DNA of 64,000 bases from Cymbidium sinense (Eukaryota; Streptophyta; Magnoliopsida; Asparagales; Orchidaceae). Made by a program: the position numbers and the translations under genes. Position 1 is the first letter of the stretch. Each line of letters starts with the position of its first letter. The notes under the pieces were generated by a model, which made no database searches, had not been told where the DNA came from, and saw only the letters and a list, made by a program, of their open reading frames with translations. The stretch lies in contig CM038221.1 in the NCBI GenBank assembly GCA_021442155.1, positions 145,815,601 through 145,879,600 of the forward strand, written 5' to 3'. Below are positions 37,521 through 49,079 of this stretch, piece after piece.

Positions 37521-38573
37521 GATTTGAGTTTGATTGAACTTGTATATGGACTTATGATTGAAATATAAATCCATTTGCAAGTTTTGAAGTCAAATGGGTT
37601 TTGATTCATTTAAATTTCATATTCAAAGGAAGAATATGAATGGATTTGATTTTTTTTGAATTGGATTTTGATTAAGTGATTGAAGTTTGTATTTATATTT
37701 GGATTCATGATTGGGTTGATTGAATCATGAAGGAAAATCAAGAGTTTGGCTTGATTTGAAGTTGATTTGGCTAAGTTCAAGATTTTGACTTGAAAGGCTT
37801 AGATTTTGAATGGATTTGAGTTTGATTTTGGAATTGGTTTTGATTGTTTGAATTTATATTTCATTTATATATGTGAATATAAATGAGAATATAAATGATC
37901 ATGAGAAAATTTCAAGATTTGAAGTGATTTGATCATGATTTAGCTAAGTCTTAGGAAATTAAAGGACTAAAAAATTTGGAGTAGAATTTGAATTTTGAAT
38001 TGATTTGATTGATTTATATTTCATTTATATATGTGAATATAAATGAGAATATAAATGAGTTATGAGAAATCATGAATTTGATTGATGATTTAGCTAAGTC
38101 TTAAGAAAATTTAAAGGACTAAAAATTTTATGAATTTTGAATTTTGAGTTTTGATTGGTTTGAATTTATATATTTCATTTATATATGTGAATATAAATGA
38201 ATTATGAGAAAATCTCAAGGATTTGATTTTGATCATGATTTTGGCTAAGTCCTTAGAAGATTAAGGACTTAAAAGATTTGAACTTAGGAATTTCATCATG
38301 GATTTCAATCATGGATTTCAATCACATGGAGTTGATTTGAGTTTGAGAAAATCAAATGATTGGAGTTTGACTTGAAGGAAGGAAGGTGAGGAATGTGAGA
38401 AATTTTTCAACACCCAAGGCATGACCTATTCTATGGTTAACTCTTCTAAGTCTCTAGGTTGAGTATCCACCTAATCACTAGATGTCTTTAAGACTAAGAA
38501 CTCTAAAGTCTAAGAGAAGTCCTATGTCTAAGATGGAGTTGAGAGCTCATTCTAATGAGAATAAAGGGCAACA

Positions 38574-41000
38574 AGTGTGTGTGACTAAGAATCAGATGGT
38601 GGAAATGATCAACAATAGAGATCAAGACAAGAGAACCTATCTCTCCCAAGGTGTAGAAAGAATAGCTTAGAATGTGGCTCTACTTATGTGGACATAAGAG
38701 ATGGAATCACAATGATAAAGGAACCTCACTAAGAGTTCAAGTCATCCACAAGATGAGAGGTTTGATTTGATTTATCAAAAAAGGGAGAAATTTCAATTAG
38801 ATTTGTATTGAGATGGACCTGTTGGTTTCAAGAGCACACTAAGTAGAACAAGGAAGATAACTCCACTACCAAAGGGCACTTAACATATAGACTAAACCAA
38901 AGGTATACCTTCCAGAACTATCCAGAAAGAAAGTAGTAGACTTACATCCTCCAAAGAGGGAAGTAATCCAGAAGATGATTGAGTTGATTATTATTGAGTG
39001 AATAGGGACTTAGATCAACCAAAAGATAGTCAAGATTAATCATTTTTAGTTTTTGTTTATTTTGATGGATCCATATATTTTATGATGACTGACCACTAGG
39101 GTGGCAGGCTATAACTCGATTTACCAATCCAAAGGGTAGTCTACAAAACACAAGTAGGACTCCAACCAAAGGGATGCCTTTCTAATGCAAGAAGAAGAAA
39201 GCGGGACTTACATCTAGAAATAGAACCACTTGGGTAATCTATTGGGCAACAATTGAACCCAACCTAGTCGACTATTGAGTGAATGCTGGGGACTTAGACT
39301 CTCAAAGATAGTCAAGATTAATTTCATTTTTATTTGTTTGATGGATTCCATTGGTTTGTGATGGATCACACTAAGAAGGAGCTTATATCGCCTAGACCTA
39401 TCTCATCAACTAAAGTAGCTTCGCCAATGGGAGAACTATCCAACCAAAGGAGTTTTCAATAATGATCAATAAGGAAGAAAGCTCGGGACTCACATCTTCC
39501 ACAAAAGACCACGATTGCTTTGGGCAACAAATCAACTGACCGCACCATCGCTGCAACAACAATCATGCTAAAAAGAATTGTAGTCTTACATCTTCAAAGA
39601 GGAATGACTGGTAACTCTTGTAAAAATAGATTGAACCGACCTAAGGGTGACTCTATGGAGAGTACCACTGGGACTTATCTCAACTCGTAGTCGCAATTCC
39701 TATAGGAGTTCTCAACACCGCCTAAAGATATGGATGCTTGGGGGGGCCTTTGGGGCTTGAATTCTAATCCACAAGTGAATTAATTTTGTTTATTTATTTA
39801 GTTTATTTTATCTGGACCCTTAGTTTATGAGGGATCAAACCGAGAAGAGATATCATAAACCTATCTCAGATTTATCAACCAAGGGAGAATCTATCCAATA
39901 AATTCTAACCAGGTGGCTACTAGAAAGGGGACCGCCCAATCCAAAAGTAACCCGGTAGTGTCTAAATGGGGGCCAAAGGATGATCCAAATAGAGTGCAGG
40001 GATGCCACTAAGGGCTTAATCCAAAACCGAGAGAAGATGACATGGCTAGTCATATATCCAAGTATTCGGTCCAACTCAAGGAGAAAGCATGGGACTCACA
40101 TCCAAGAGTGGTGTATCCACCGTGAGTCACGTAAGAAACATCAACCAACCCCCATTGGTTTGCAACAATCAACCTAGGAAGAAAGCTGGGACTCACATCC
40201 TCCCATAGTGGAACCGATTACTGGATAGTCTTCTAACAAGTGTTATCCGACCTAGATCACCGTGGAATGCCTGGACTTATATCACTCAAAATAGTCAAGA
40301 GGAAAGGAGCCTCGGGACTTATCCTAAACCTCAAATATACTTGACCTAGTTAGATGCATGATGATAGTTCAAGAAGAAAGCACGGGGACTCACATCTTCT
40401 TAAGTAAAGTCAACATGAGGTAGCTTATTGGATGGAAATAAAAGACTACCATACTAAAAAGGTGCTCGTTGGTTTGCAATGGTCAAGTTAGGAAGAAAGC
40501 TCAAGGAGTCACATCTTCTAAATAAGTGACACATACTAGTAGTAGCATAGATGTAACCTGAAAGAGCTAATGAGTGAGTGCCAGGCTTGCTCTCACATCA
40601 AAATAGAGATAAAAGATTTGTGTGTTTGTGCATGTAAAAGGATGCCTCCTGGGGACTCTTACACCTACCTTAAACATAGGGTTTTGATGAAATGGTGCCA
40701 CCTGGATGGAAAAATAGGATTCCATTAAGAAAGGATGCTTGGGTTCTCTCACATAATTGTGCTAATCAAATAGGATGCTTCTTGTTCTCTTTCTATAATA
40801 GCATCGAGATTGTGTTTGTGTTGTGAAAAAGAGGATAGATGCCGGGGACTCTTACACCTACCCTAACGCCATGATTCACAAGATAAAATAATGCTTTAAA
40901 AGAAGAGAAGATTTGATGAATGGAATCAAATTTTTGTTCTTTTATTAATATTATTTTCAAACATGATTTGTCATGGGTAATATTTTTTAGATAGAGCCCA
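38574..41000 (-). repeat. 3' region of element C with a dispersed ~27-base motif
   Basis: Non-coding sequence between integrase and the 3' LTR. A motif close to GAAGAAAGCxCGGGGACTCACATCTTC (plus-strand reading) recurs about ten times, near 38928, 39188, 39473, 39565, 40081, 40172, 40370, 40492, 40583, 40642 and 40840, at irregular spacing. The last two read CTGGGGACTCTTACACCTACC. Tat-lineage elements are known for a variable 3' untranslated region that carries tandem repeats and can seed satellites; this fits that description. No clear polypurine tract was found beside the LTR at 38574. Confidence 0.6.
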
Positions 41001-41009
41001 TTAATTGGA

Positions 41010-42050
41010 AGCATCGGTGTTCCCCTTTACAATCAATAAGTCGATAATCCTGGCCTTCTATGACATGTGGGCCTTCCCAAGTGGGTTCAAACTTGCCTCC
41101 CATCTTTGATGGGCAATAATTGGTCTCCTTGGACTAACACAAGTTCTACTCAAAGACCTAGGTAGACCAACTTGTTGTGATCTTGAATCATTTTGGCTTT
41201 GTACAACTCGAGGTTCTAGCACTCCCATAAGAGACTCTCCTCCAAACCTTCAAGCTCTTCTAACTGCAACTTTGCATTCTACTATGTAGTGATCTTATTA
41301 CCCAATGCTATCCTTAGTGATGGGAGTTGAACTTCTAAAGGTAGAACAACTTCAGACCCATACACTAAGGAAAATGGGGTAGACTGAGTTGGAGTTCTGA
41401 TGTGGTGCAGAAGCTCACAAGCTTCAACCAACTACTTCATTCCATATTGTTGTCATCAAGAGTTTTCTTCAATATCTGATGAGAGTTTTGTTGAATGCTT
41501 TTATTTACTCAGTAGTAGATGGTGGAGTATCTCCAATCTATGTGTCTCTCACAAAGCTATTGATCTTCGTGCTTAAATGTAATCATTATCGATATAATTC
41601 ATCGAGGCACCCCAACCTATATATGATATGGTTCCTAAAAAAATTGAAGCACATGCCGATGACCTCTCTAAGTGGGATGGCTTCGCCCACTGGAAAAGTA
41701 ATGCGGTAGCTAAGATGAATCGATGCCCCAACAATGTCGATACCCCAACACTTGAATGACCATGAAGCCAATGTAGGGTGGTTGGTGGAGACCACATGTA
41801 CCGACATTGACATCTCCTAGCTACATCCATGTATCAGAATCATCAAGCTTAGTCGCTTGATCTTCATCTTCATCTTTGACTGAGATGTTTCGCATAAAAA
41901 TGTACCTTAATGCCATGGGCTTTGTGTTGTCTAAACAATGTAACCACATTTGGTCAAAGGATCGCATGTGGTGCCATCAACAAGAGCATGGAGAGAGTTC
42001 TATTTCACCTAATGGGCTTGTGACTTTTCTGATAGTTTGTTGTGTTCAAA
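41010..42050 (-). pseudogene. Integrase domain of element C pol (broken)
   Basis: This domain would join the DNA copy to the host chromosome. On the minus strand, the end of a zinc-finger region (ARRCQCRYMW, near 41810) is followed by the catalytic core: WGIDIVG at 41747-41727 (first Asp of the DDE triad), then VGEAIPLREVIGM and RNHIIYRLG. The second Asp region near 41590 is damaged by stops. The C-terminal part GGKFEPTWEGPHV (41101-41059) is the usual end of plant gypsy integrases; no chromodomain follows. Frames shift several times, so it is inactive. Confidence 0.85.
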
Positions 42051-42179
42051 TAATCTATGAATGGTTGCCTCCAACCCAGCTCCTTATCCATTTTGGCAAC
42101 ATCAACCTCCCCTTCAAGAGAAAGTCTCTCGATGAGTGCAACATCAATAAGGGATAAGACTTTCTATTTTAGACCCTTA

Positions 42180-42640
42180 TTAAAATGGACTCATCCTCCA
42201 GACATGCCAATTCTTTGGCAATTTTGGCCAAAGCATCTGCTACTATGTTCTCTAGGGAACCTTGTAGATGGTGACTTCAAGAATTTGGGCCAACAGCTTC
42301 ATGGTATACTCGTAGTAATGATGAAGCTTGGGTTTGAGAACCTTGTAGGACCCGATAATTTGATGACCAACCGAGAATCTAAAGATGTTGATGCTCTTGA
42401 CATAGTGATGACTAACTCTGCCGGCAATCAAAGCCTCATACCGCTTCATTGTTGGCAAGGGTTGGAAAGATAGTATGAGAATCTCATCACATCATGATGG
42501 GAGTTAGAGAACTATTCCTACCCCGCCTTTCCAAGAGAATAGATCATGGTGCTTCCCCTTTGAAAAGAAGGCACCATCAAAATACATCTCCCATCTTGCC
42601 GCCTCCCCTAGTTCATGATTTGTTCATCGAGGAGATCATC
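42180..42640 (-). pseudogene. Second (archaeal-type) RNase H of element C pol
   Basis: This domain degrades RNA in RNA-DNA hybrids. It begins WEMYFDGA (42593-42570) with the first catalytic Asp. It then continues in another frame with YEALIAG, GSYKVLKPKLHHYYEYTMKL and, near 42240, ENIVADALAKIAKELA. A separate RNase H lies just upstream (42850-43190). Two RNase H domains in tandem, the second introduced by W-x-x-YFDGA, are a hallmark of the plant Tat/Ogre lineage. Frameshifts make it non-functional. Confidence 0.82.
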
Positions 42641-42849
42641 ACTAAAGGGAGAATCAGTTGGAAGTGGGTGTGCTACTAAGAAATTCGCTCTTATCGCACT
42701 AAGGGTATGAATTTGATATCAAACTGTGAGAGATTCATGGACCAGCATGCCAAACATTTGGATAGTGTTGGTTGTGTCATGAGGTACTATAGTGGATCTA
42801 TTCTAGAGAATAAGTTCACCTTATGAGAAAGCATATAGTGTCGTAGCTT

Positions 42850-43190
42850 CTGGGAAGCAAAGATTAAAGCTAGGCAATGTTTCTCAATAGGTGGTTAGTT
42901 CTTTCAGAGAATAAAATGATGGTGAGGTAGAGAGTTCTCCTTCCCTTCATTTGCTTGGGCCAATAGAGTGAGAGAGTCATCCAATGCAGAGTGTAGAATG
43001 AGTGGCCCTGGGATAGGGGCTAGAACTAGCTTCACCAAATACCGCTTGATGTCTTCAAGGCACACTTATCATCCCACTTGAACTTGGCATCCTTTTGACA
43101 AGTGAGAAAATGGCTTGCATCTCCCGATAGGTTGGAGATAAAGCATCTTAGATCAACCCTGAAAGGATCTCGAAGTTGAGTTAAACTCTG
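42850..43190 (-). pseudogene. First (gypsy-type) RNase H of element C pol
   Basis: It follows RT directly. The minus strand reads LEDIKRYLVKLVLAPIPG, then LILHSALDDSLTLLAQANEG and KENSL, the connection and RNase H segment found after Ty3/gypsy RT. It is shortened and frameshifted. Confidence 0.75.
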
Positions 43191-43194
43191 GAGG

Positions 43195-44000
43195 TGGCAT
43201 AAGATAGCTTTGATCTTTTCTGGATCTATTTCTATTCCCCAGTGTCAGACAATAAACCCAAGGAATTTTCCTGAAGCTACTCTGAATGCACACTTTAGGT
43301 GATTCATTTTGAGGTTATATTATCTTAACCATTTGAAAACTACTCTCAAGTCAAAGAGATGATCTTCTTTTTCTCTGCTCTTGACTACTAGATCATCATC
43401 GTAGCACTCAACCTGATGATGGATGAGTTCATTGAAGATCTGAGTCCCCATTGGTATGTAGCACCAAGCATTTTAAGGCCGCATGACCCTATAACAAAGA
43501 TTCTGACGGGTTTGAAAAAGTAGTTTCTTTCATCTTCGAGACATCTTGATTTATATGATGACCCATCCATGAAAGAAAAGACGCATGAGATGAGGTGATG
43601 TCCACACTTATAGGAAGAGGAAACTCATCCTTAGACATGCCTTATTTAAGTCCCTAAAATCACATATGCAAATTTGGCCATTCTTCTTCTTAACTGGATG
43701 ACACTAACCTAACTAGGATATTTTTCTTCCCTAATGAAACCATCATCATCTTTTCTTTCAAAATGACCTTGTTCAATTTCTAATCGCATGCTCAGAGCTT
43801 GCTTAATAGCATGTAGATTTGCTAGCTTATTGCTATCAAGAGATAATTCGCATCTCTTCATAACTCCATGCAAAGTTTAAACTTAGTCAATAGCTAAGTC
43901 ATTAGTTTCTTCTTCATTCAAAGAACTGATGTATGGGATTTTCTTCTATCCAGGTTGATTTAAAGCTTGTCAATTGAATGAATCTCCTCTTCAAATTCAT
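43195..44000 (-). pseudogene. Reverse transcriptase of element C pol (broken)
   Basis: This would copy element RNA into DNA. In minus-strand order: EQGHFERK near 43770, FIREEKYPS, KKKNGQICICDFRDLNK near 43690-43640 (catalytic Asp in DFRDLN), the thumb-palm TTFSNPSESLL, and the active-site box ECYDDDLVVKS with YDDD at 43403-43392. It ends with NLKMNHLKCAFRVASGKFLG and FIV...GIEIDPEKIKAI near 43200. The usual x in YxDD is V, I or M; here it is D, probably an old mutation. Stops and frame changes are frequent, so it is a dead copy. Confidence 0.88.
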
Positions 44001-44980
44001 GCCTCTTTGATTTGGAGATCATCTGATCATCCGAGGTTTCTAAACATACATTCTCATAAGAGTTGGTGTGTGTGAGAAGAACCTATCGACTCCAAATGAT
44101 TGGTAACAACTAAGTAATCATCATCGATCGACCCACTATCAATCCTAGTCCTTGATTGTGCTTCCACCATATTGTTCCATAGATTTTCAAAGTACTCGAC
44201 TGCTTGGACCATGTATGAGGAACTAAACCTTTTCAGATAAGATTATGAACAAAGAGTAAAAGTCAAATGGTAATTCCATTAATTCTTTAAATGAATCCTC
44301 CTCAAGTTCTACATCAACTGTGGACTTGAGATGATGATCCCAAAAAAGAACCTCTTCTGCTTCATGTCACTGGAAGACTTAGGGACTTCCTTAACTATCA
44401 AACCTTCAACTTTCTGAGATGTAAGTGAGGTTAGAGCTAAGGTTCCCAACTGTTGCCTAATAGTTTCACATAAACCTGATTCGAATACTTTGCTTTGTAT
44501 GGAGGCCTTATCTTTTTCTATGTCTGGATCAAAAGTCACCTCCAATGGAACCCGCTGAGAGGGATTGGCTACTATACTAATCACATTGGACTCATCCTCT
44601 GAACTGGATTCTAAGTCTATGTGAATAATATGAACTGAACATCTGATCATGGCCAACTAGGGGGTCTTCCACCGAACCTCCATTTCTACCTCTACCTCTA
44701 CCTGGTGGAGGTTGAGCCATCCTACCCACATGTCCATATGATGGAATGAAATGGGTGGAAATGTGATATGATCTATTTCTTCTTCAATTCCCCTTTCTTG
44801 TTCACTTGGACTTTCATTTTTCTTTTCTTTTCTTTATTTTTTTCATTTTCTTTTTTTTTGATTTTGCATTTGAATTTTATCCAAGTTCATGAGAAAGGGT
44901 GTTTTGAGGAAGATAGTAGGTCATCCTCATAAATCTCAACCTCTCTCTAAAAAATGGCTTTTCATCTCCATTGACATGGT
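44001..44980 (-). pseudogene. Protease-RT linker of element C
   Basis: An open stretch at 44656-44309 encodes an acidic, Ser-rich linker (DLESSSEDESNVISIVANPS, then LEVTFDPDIEKDKASIQSK) with no catalytic motif. Ogre elements have a long segment here that includes an intron; whether one existed here cannot be judged from sequence alone. The far end (44800-44880) is very T-rich on the plus strand. Confidence 0.5.
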
Positions 44981-45570
44981 ATTCAATCCCATCTTTTGAA
45001 CTTGATGCAATCGATGGAGGGAGGATGGAATGATCTTATTCTAATGTATCCAAGGCCTACCAAAGCAAAAAGTGAATGAAGTATTCAAATCAATGATGTA
45101 AAACTTGGCTTCAGCCTTCACCACCTATCTCCAAAGATAGCACTATAAACCTAAAGCCCACTCACTTTGTTCATTGAATCCTCTCAACATCATCCGATCT
45201 CCTGAGTGTGGAGATGTCGTCCTCAAAGATCTTAGACTCATAATGTTCACCGATGCACTTGAATCCATGAGAAAGTCCAACTATCCATGTCAACTATGAT
45301 GTAGAGGGGATGGTTGTGCTCCAAGTCCCCTAAATGAAGGTCTTCATCTGTGAAGGTGATCCCCTGAGCTTCTTTTGTATAATGTGCCTCCTCACCTATG
45401 ACCGAAGCACATATCTGATCAAGGAGAGCCTTGATTAGTGATTCCCTCATCTTTTGGATATAAGATAAGGGCATATCATATAGCTTAGATGGCAACTTCT
45501 TAGATGAGAAAGGACATTGTAGTCCACCTTGGGTCCTCCATAACAAGCATATCCAAGGGTGGAGCATCTG
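44981..45570 (-). pseudogene. Aspartic protease of element C pol (broken)
   Basis: This would cleave the gag-pol polyprotein. The minus-strand open stretch 45567-45247 holds the entry motif GITFTDEDLHLGDLEHNH and LYIIVDMDS, typical just before the Tat protease. In the next frame comes the active-site loop DSSASVN (45265-45245), where the consensus is D-S/T-G-A: the Gly is Ser here. Further on, AKFYIIDLNTSF and FGRPWIH (near 45060) mark the end of the domain. Confidence 0.8.
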
Positions 45571-46309
45571 TGGAGGGGCTGATCCTTCACCAATGACTTA
45601 TTTCTCTATCTTGAGGTGCGCCTAGGAGGTAGAACCTTGACTTGGTGATCTATGTGATAATGGAAGGTTTTACCTGCATCGCTCACCTACGCTCCTATGG
45701 GACCCTCTAATCGATGATTCCAAGTCTATCTCAAGAGGTGAACCCATAATATTTGAGTAGAAAGTCCAACTCAATCAAAAGAGGAAGATCAAAATTATAT
45801 ATTATTTTGACTTAAGAGTTATCATTAGAATAGAAGAAGACAACCCATAAGTGACAATGTAATTCAAACTAGCTTTATTCTTCAATTTCTTAGAATTGTT
45901 TGGAGATACAAAGTAGAAATCAAGTAAAGTGAGTTAGTGGGGTTAGGGATTTGATGCCCTTATCCACCGATACAAGAGTTCTACTAGTAGAAGAAGTAGA
46001 GCTAGTTGAAGTGGAAGAAGTCATCGTGGAAGTCAGAACGTACTGAGGCTGACACTGGTTATCGCCATGGCTATCTCCCGACACATTACATCGCTATTAC
46101 TAAGCTCCCCTTTCCTCGAAGTTGGCACTAGAAAACTTGCAAACCTTCCTGATGTTGGAGGTTTGATGACTCGCACCTACAAGAAAGCTTCTTGATCTTC
46201 TGGATGATCTTCTAGAGGTTTTGATAAAGAAATATCCCAACCTTCTTTAGTTTTGGAAGGATCACATGTATCCCCAATGATTACCCTAATGGAACTGGTT
46301 GTTCCACAA

Positions 46310-47760
46310 GGTATTCCTTTGGGATAACTACAACATCCTTGAAGCTATGTTCAAGCAAGTCCTGAAATGTGAAGCAATCCTCCAAAATATGGCCTAACAT
46401 ATGGTAGGGGCAAAAGTTTGATCATGACTTTGCCTACTTCCTCCGGTCTCCTAGCTCAGTAGTTAAAATCGCTTTAAGAGATTCTTAAAGATCTTCAGAT
46501 TACCTCCCTCTTAAAAGAATAAGGTTTATTATCTAAAAGAGTAGGTGGACCATAGCTACCAAGGGTATGTGCCGTATATGTTGTATGGTCGAGATGGCTG
46601 GTGTGGAGGCTACTGTGGAGGCCTAGGGCCTCATGGCAAAGGAGGTGGAGGCTACCGAGGTTGGTCTCTCTGACCGATTCTCAGCTTGCTTCCCATTTTC
46701 ACTCCTCGCTTCTTCTCATAGACCTTTTGTTTTTCTTAGGCAACGATCTTGAAAAGGCAACTTTTGGCCTTTTGTAGACTAGCTTGATTAGCTTCTCAAA
46801 TGTCTTGATAGTGAAGCCCTTAAGCATGAAGGTGGCCGGGCCATGGATATTCTTTAAAAGAATCTCAATGACATGCTGCTCACACAACTGTAGCTCACAT
46901 TTCATACTCAGGTTACGCCATCAGAGAAGATAATCAGCAAGGGACTCACCAAGATGTTGTTGAGCTACAACGAGATCACTTACAATAAACCCTTTACTAA
47001 GCTCTAGCAACCTCTTGATGAATAGCTGCTTTAACTCAAAGAAATGTCTACCAACCATTGCTCAACATACCAATCAAAAGCAATCCCGCTAGGCTACTAA
47101 CGAAGAGGTGGAAAAGCAAAAGCATCACTGCCACCAACATTGCAACAATTGGCCTCAAGCTATGTGATGCCTTGTACCACTACCATCAAAGGTTTTGAAG
47201 GAAGGTGGCATGAAACCCTTGGGATATTGGATTGAATCGAATTCGTCTGGGTAGGGTCTACCCTTTGGAACGATGATCCTCCCGCTTGAGCCAATTTCCT
47301 TCACTTGTCGCTCAACCATGGATTTTATATTCTTTTCTTGTATTTTCCACTACCTTCCTATACATGCTAGTGCCTTTGCTCAACAGAGGTAAGGTCTTTG
47401 GGTCCAAGACATGCACTAACTAACACTGACTCGAATGTAGATGAACTGCTTATTTTTGGAGTATTGAACTGCTACTAAGAAGTCTTCTAACTACCATGTC
47501 ATCCTATATATCTGCTCATCTTTCCTCAACCGATGTGAGGTGTTGATTGGTGTCTTCTTGATCAACCTCATCACCTTCCATGGCATGTCGCTCGAGAAGA
47601 GATCCTCTGTCAACCATGACTCTAACCGAAGTCTCCCAATAAGTCATCTTCAAGATTGCTTCTTTCTCACATCATCAATTGTACCAAAATCTTCTTTTCA
47701 TGAAATAATGTGCCACTATCTCATCTAAAGAATCAATCTGAAGCAAAATATCTATGACCG
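46310..47760 (-). pseudogene. gag: Tat-type gag of element C (broken)
   Basis: Counterpart of 31850-33313. On the minus strand the core segment FDSIQYPK lies near 47225, then IAFDWYVEQ near 47070, then the open stretch 46905-46699 with CELQLCEQHVIEILLKNIHG and FMLKGFTIKTFEKLI. The zinc knuckle at about 46415-46375 reads NFCPYHMLGHILEDC, one residue shorter than in element A because a codon is lost. It sits between the ORF1-like region and the protease, the normal order. Confidence 0.83.
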
Positions 47761-48960
47761 GTGATAACTGCACCGAGAGCACACCTACTACCGGAGAGTC
47801 AATTATGATGGACTACACTAGATGAGAGGAGACCACCGCCAAAAGAGGGTGACATTAGAGGTTCTTATCCTGCTGGACTATCATCCGCAATCTAAATAAT
47901 CCCACCATCTCCACGCTAAAGCAAGTTGGTGAAGGGATGACCACGATGCTTTCTCACACCACTCAGTAAAAGGTCAGCAGAGAGCTCAACCTCACCATAG
48001 TGGTGTAGATGGGTAGGATCCTCGGCCGGATCACCAATGGGGTGTGCTTCTCGATGGCCTTGGCCTTTGATGAGATCCGTGACCTGACCGGTGATAATGG
48101 ATGAGGGTAAGGTGGTGGAGACACCACCCTCTCTATGAATGAGCTATCCTCCATGATGATTGGTCCCAAAGATGATGTTGATATGACCAACGGTAGAGCT
48201 GAAAATCATCAAGTAGAAGCCGACCTACTAAACCTCCCCTCCTTCCAAGTGAGCGATGTATGTGCCTCTCTGGCCCTCTCCTGATGGATATGTTTTCCCA
48301 TACTATTGGGGATAATGGATCTCAGATCAAATTGAGCTTTGGACTCTAAACATCCATAAGCTCGCCACTGTGCAAGATTGATCGGAGGCCGCATACGCTC
48401 CTGTAACCGCTAATGCTGACCACGTGGAGGTGATGTGAATCCTCCTAACATCCTCTCTCTGACCCAAAGAGAGAGGATGAACCGGTTTGTTGTAAACTGG
48501 TGAAGTAAACAAGGAACTCCTCAATGAACAAGGGCGGGCCTCCATCTCCCGCAATCCTAGTGTGATACTGTGATTTTTGTTCCTATCATTGTGTGGGATG
48601 GGAGAGTGAGAGACCCATACTCAAAAGTAGGGGAGGCAATCCGAGACTAGGGAGCCTTACCCTTAGAGGGTACATAATGAGATGATATCCCTCACCGGGC
48701 AAAGATGAGAAACCACAAAATCAAACTGGCGGTATTATCACTAAAGCCGGTGGGACTACTAATTTTCTCTCTTAGTGAGGAGATGTCAAAAAAGGTAGAT
48801 CAATCTGATGACCTTCTCGCCACTATGGTCCTATCATCATGAGGGGAGTGCCCTCACATGTAATCCTCGCTCTCAAATCTACCAAGTGGATAAGGTGTAT
48901 GATCCAATCGGGGAAGTTGGCTTGGTCAAGCCAAAGCCACCCATGAGGGAAAGTGAAAAT
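47761..48960 (-). pseudogene. ORF1-like region of element C, function unknown
   Basis: Counterpart of 30500-31840. Open pieces are 48554-48327, 48394-48209 (ESKAQFDLRSIIPNSMGKHI) and 48190-47963 (EKHTPLVI, PRILPIYTTMV). Shared words between the two copies, out of step in frame, argue for a former protein. No known domain was recognised. Confidence 0.5.
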
Positions 48961-49079
48961 AAATTCTGTGACAGTATAGATTGAAAAAAATTGAACTATC
49001 GTTGTATAGAAATTGGTAAGAATCTAATAGAAATGAGTTTGGATCTTCTTGTTGATTTTTTTGAATTTGAATTGAAAAT

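Larger units (their letters stand above)
33414..38573 (-). mobile_element. 3' LTR of element C, end cut by the gap
   Basis: It matches the reverse orientation of LTR C from about 53573 to 59031. It contains the TTGACC field (about 36520-37520), the promoter-like inverted repeat (35118-35160) and the start TGTTG at 38573. Outside that point the sequence is unlike block U, which fixes the true LTR start. About 2.3 kb of the LTR end is missing at the gap. It carries its own set of small deletions relative to LTR C, so the insertion is not recent. Confidence 0.8.
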
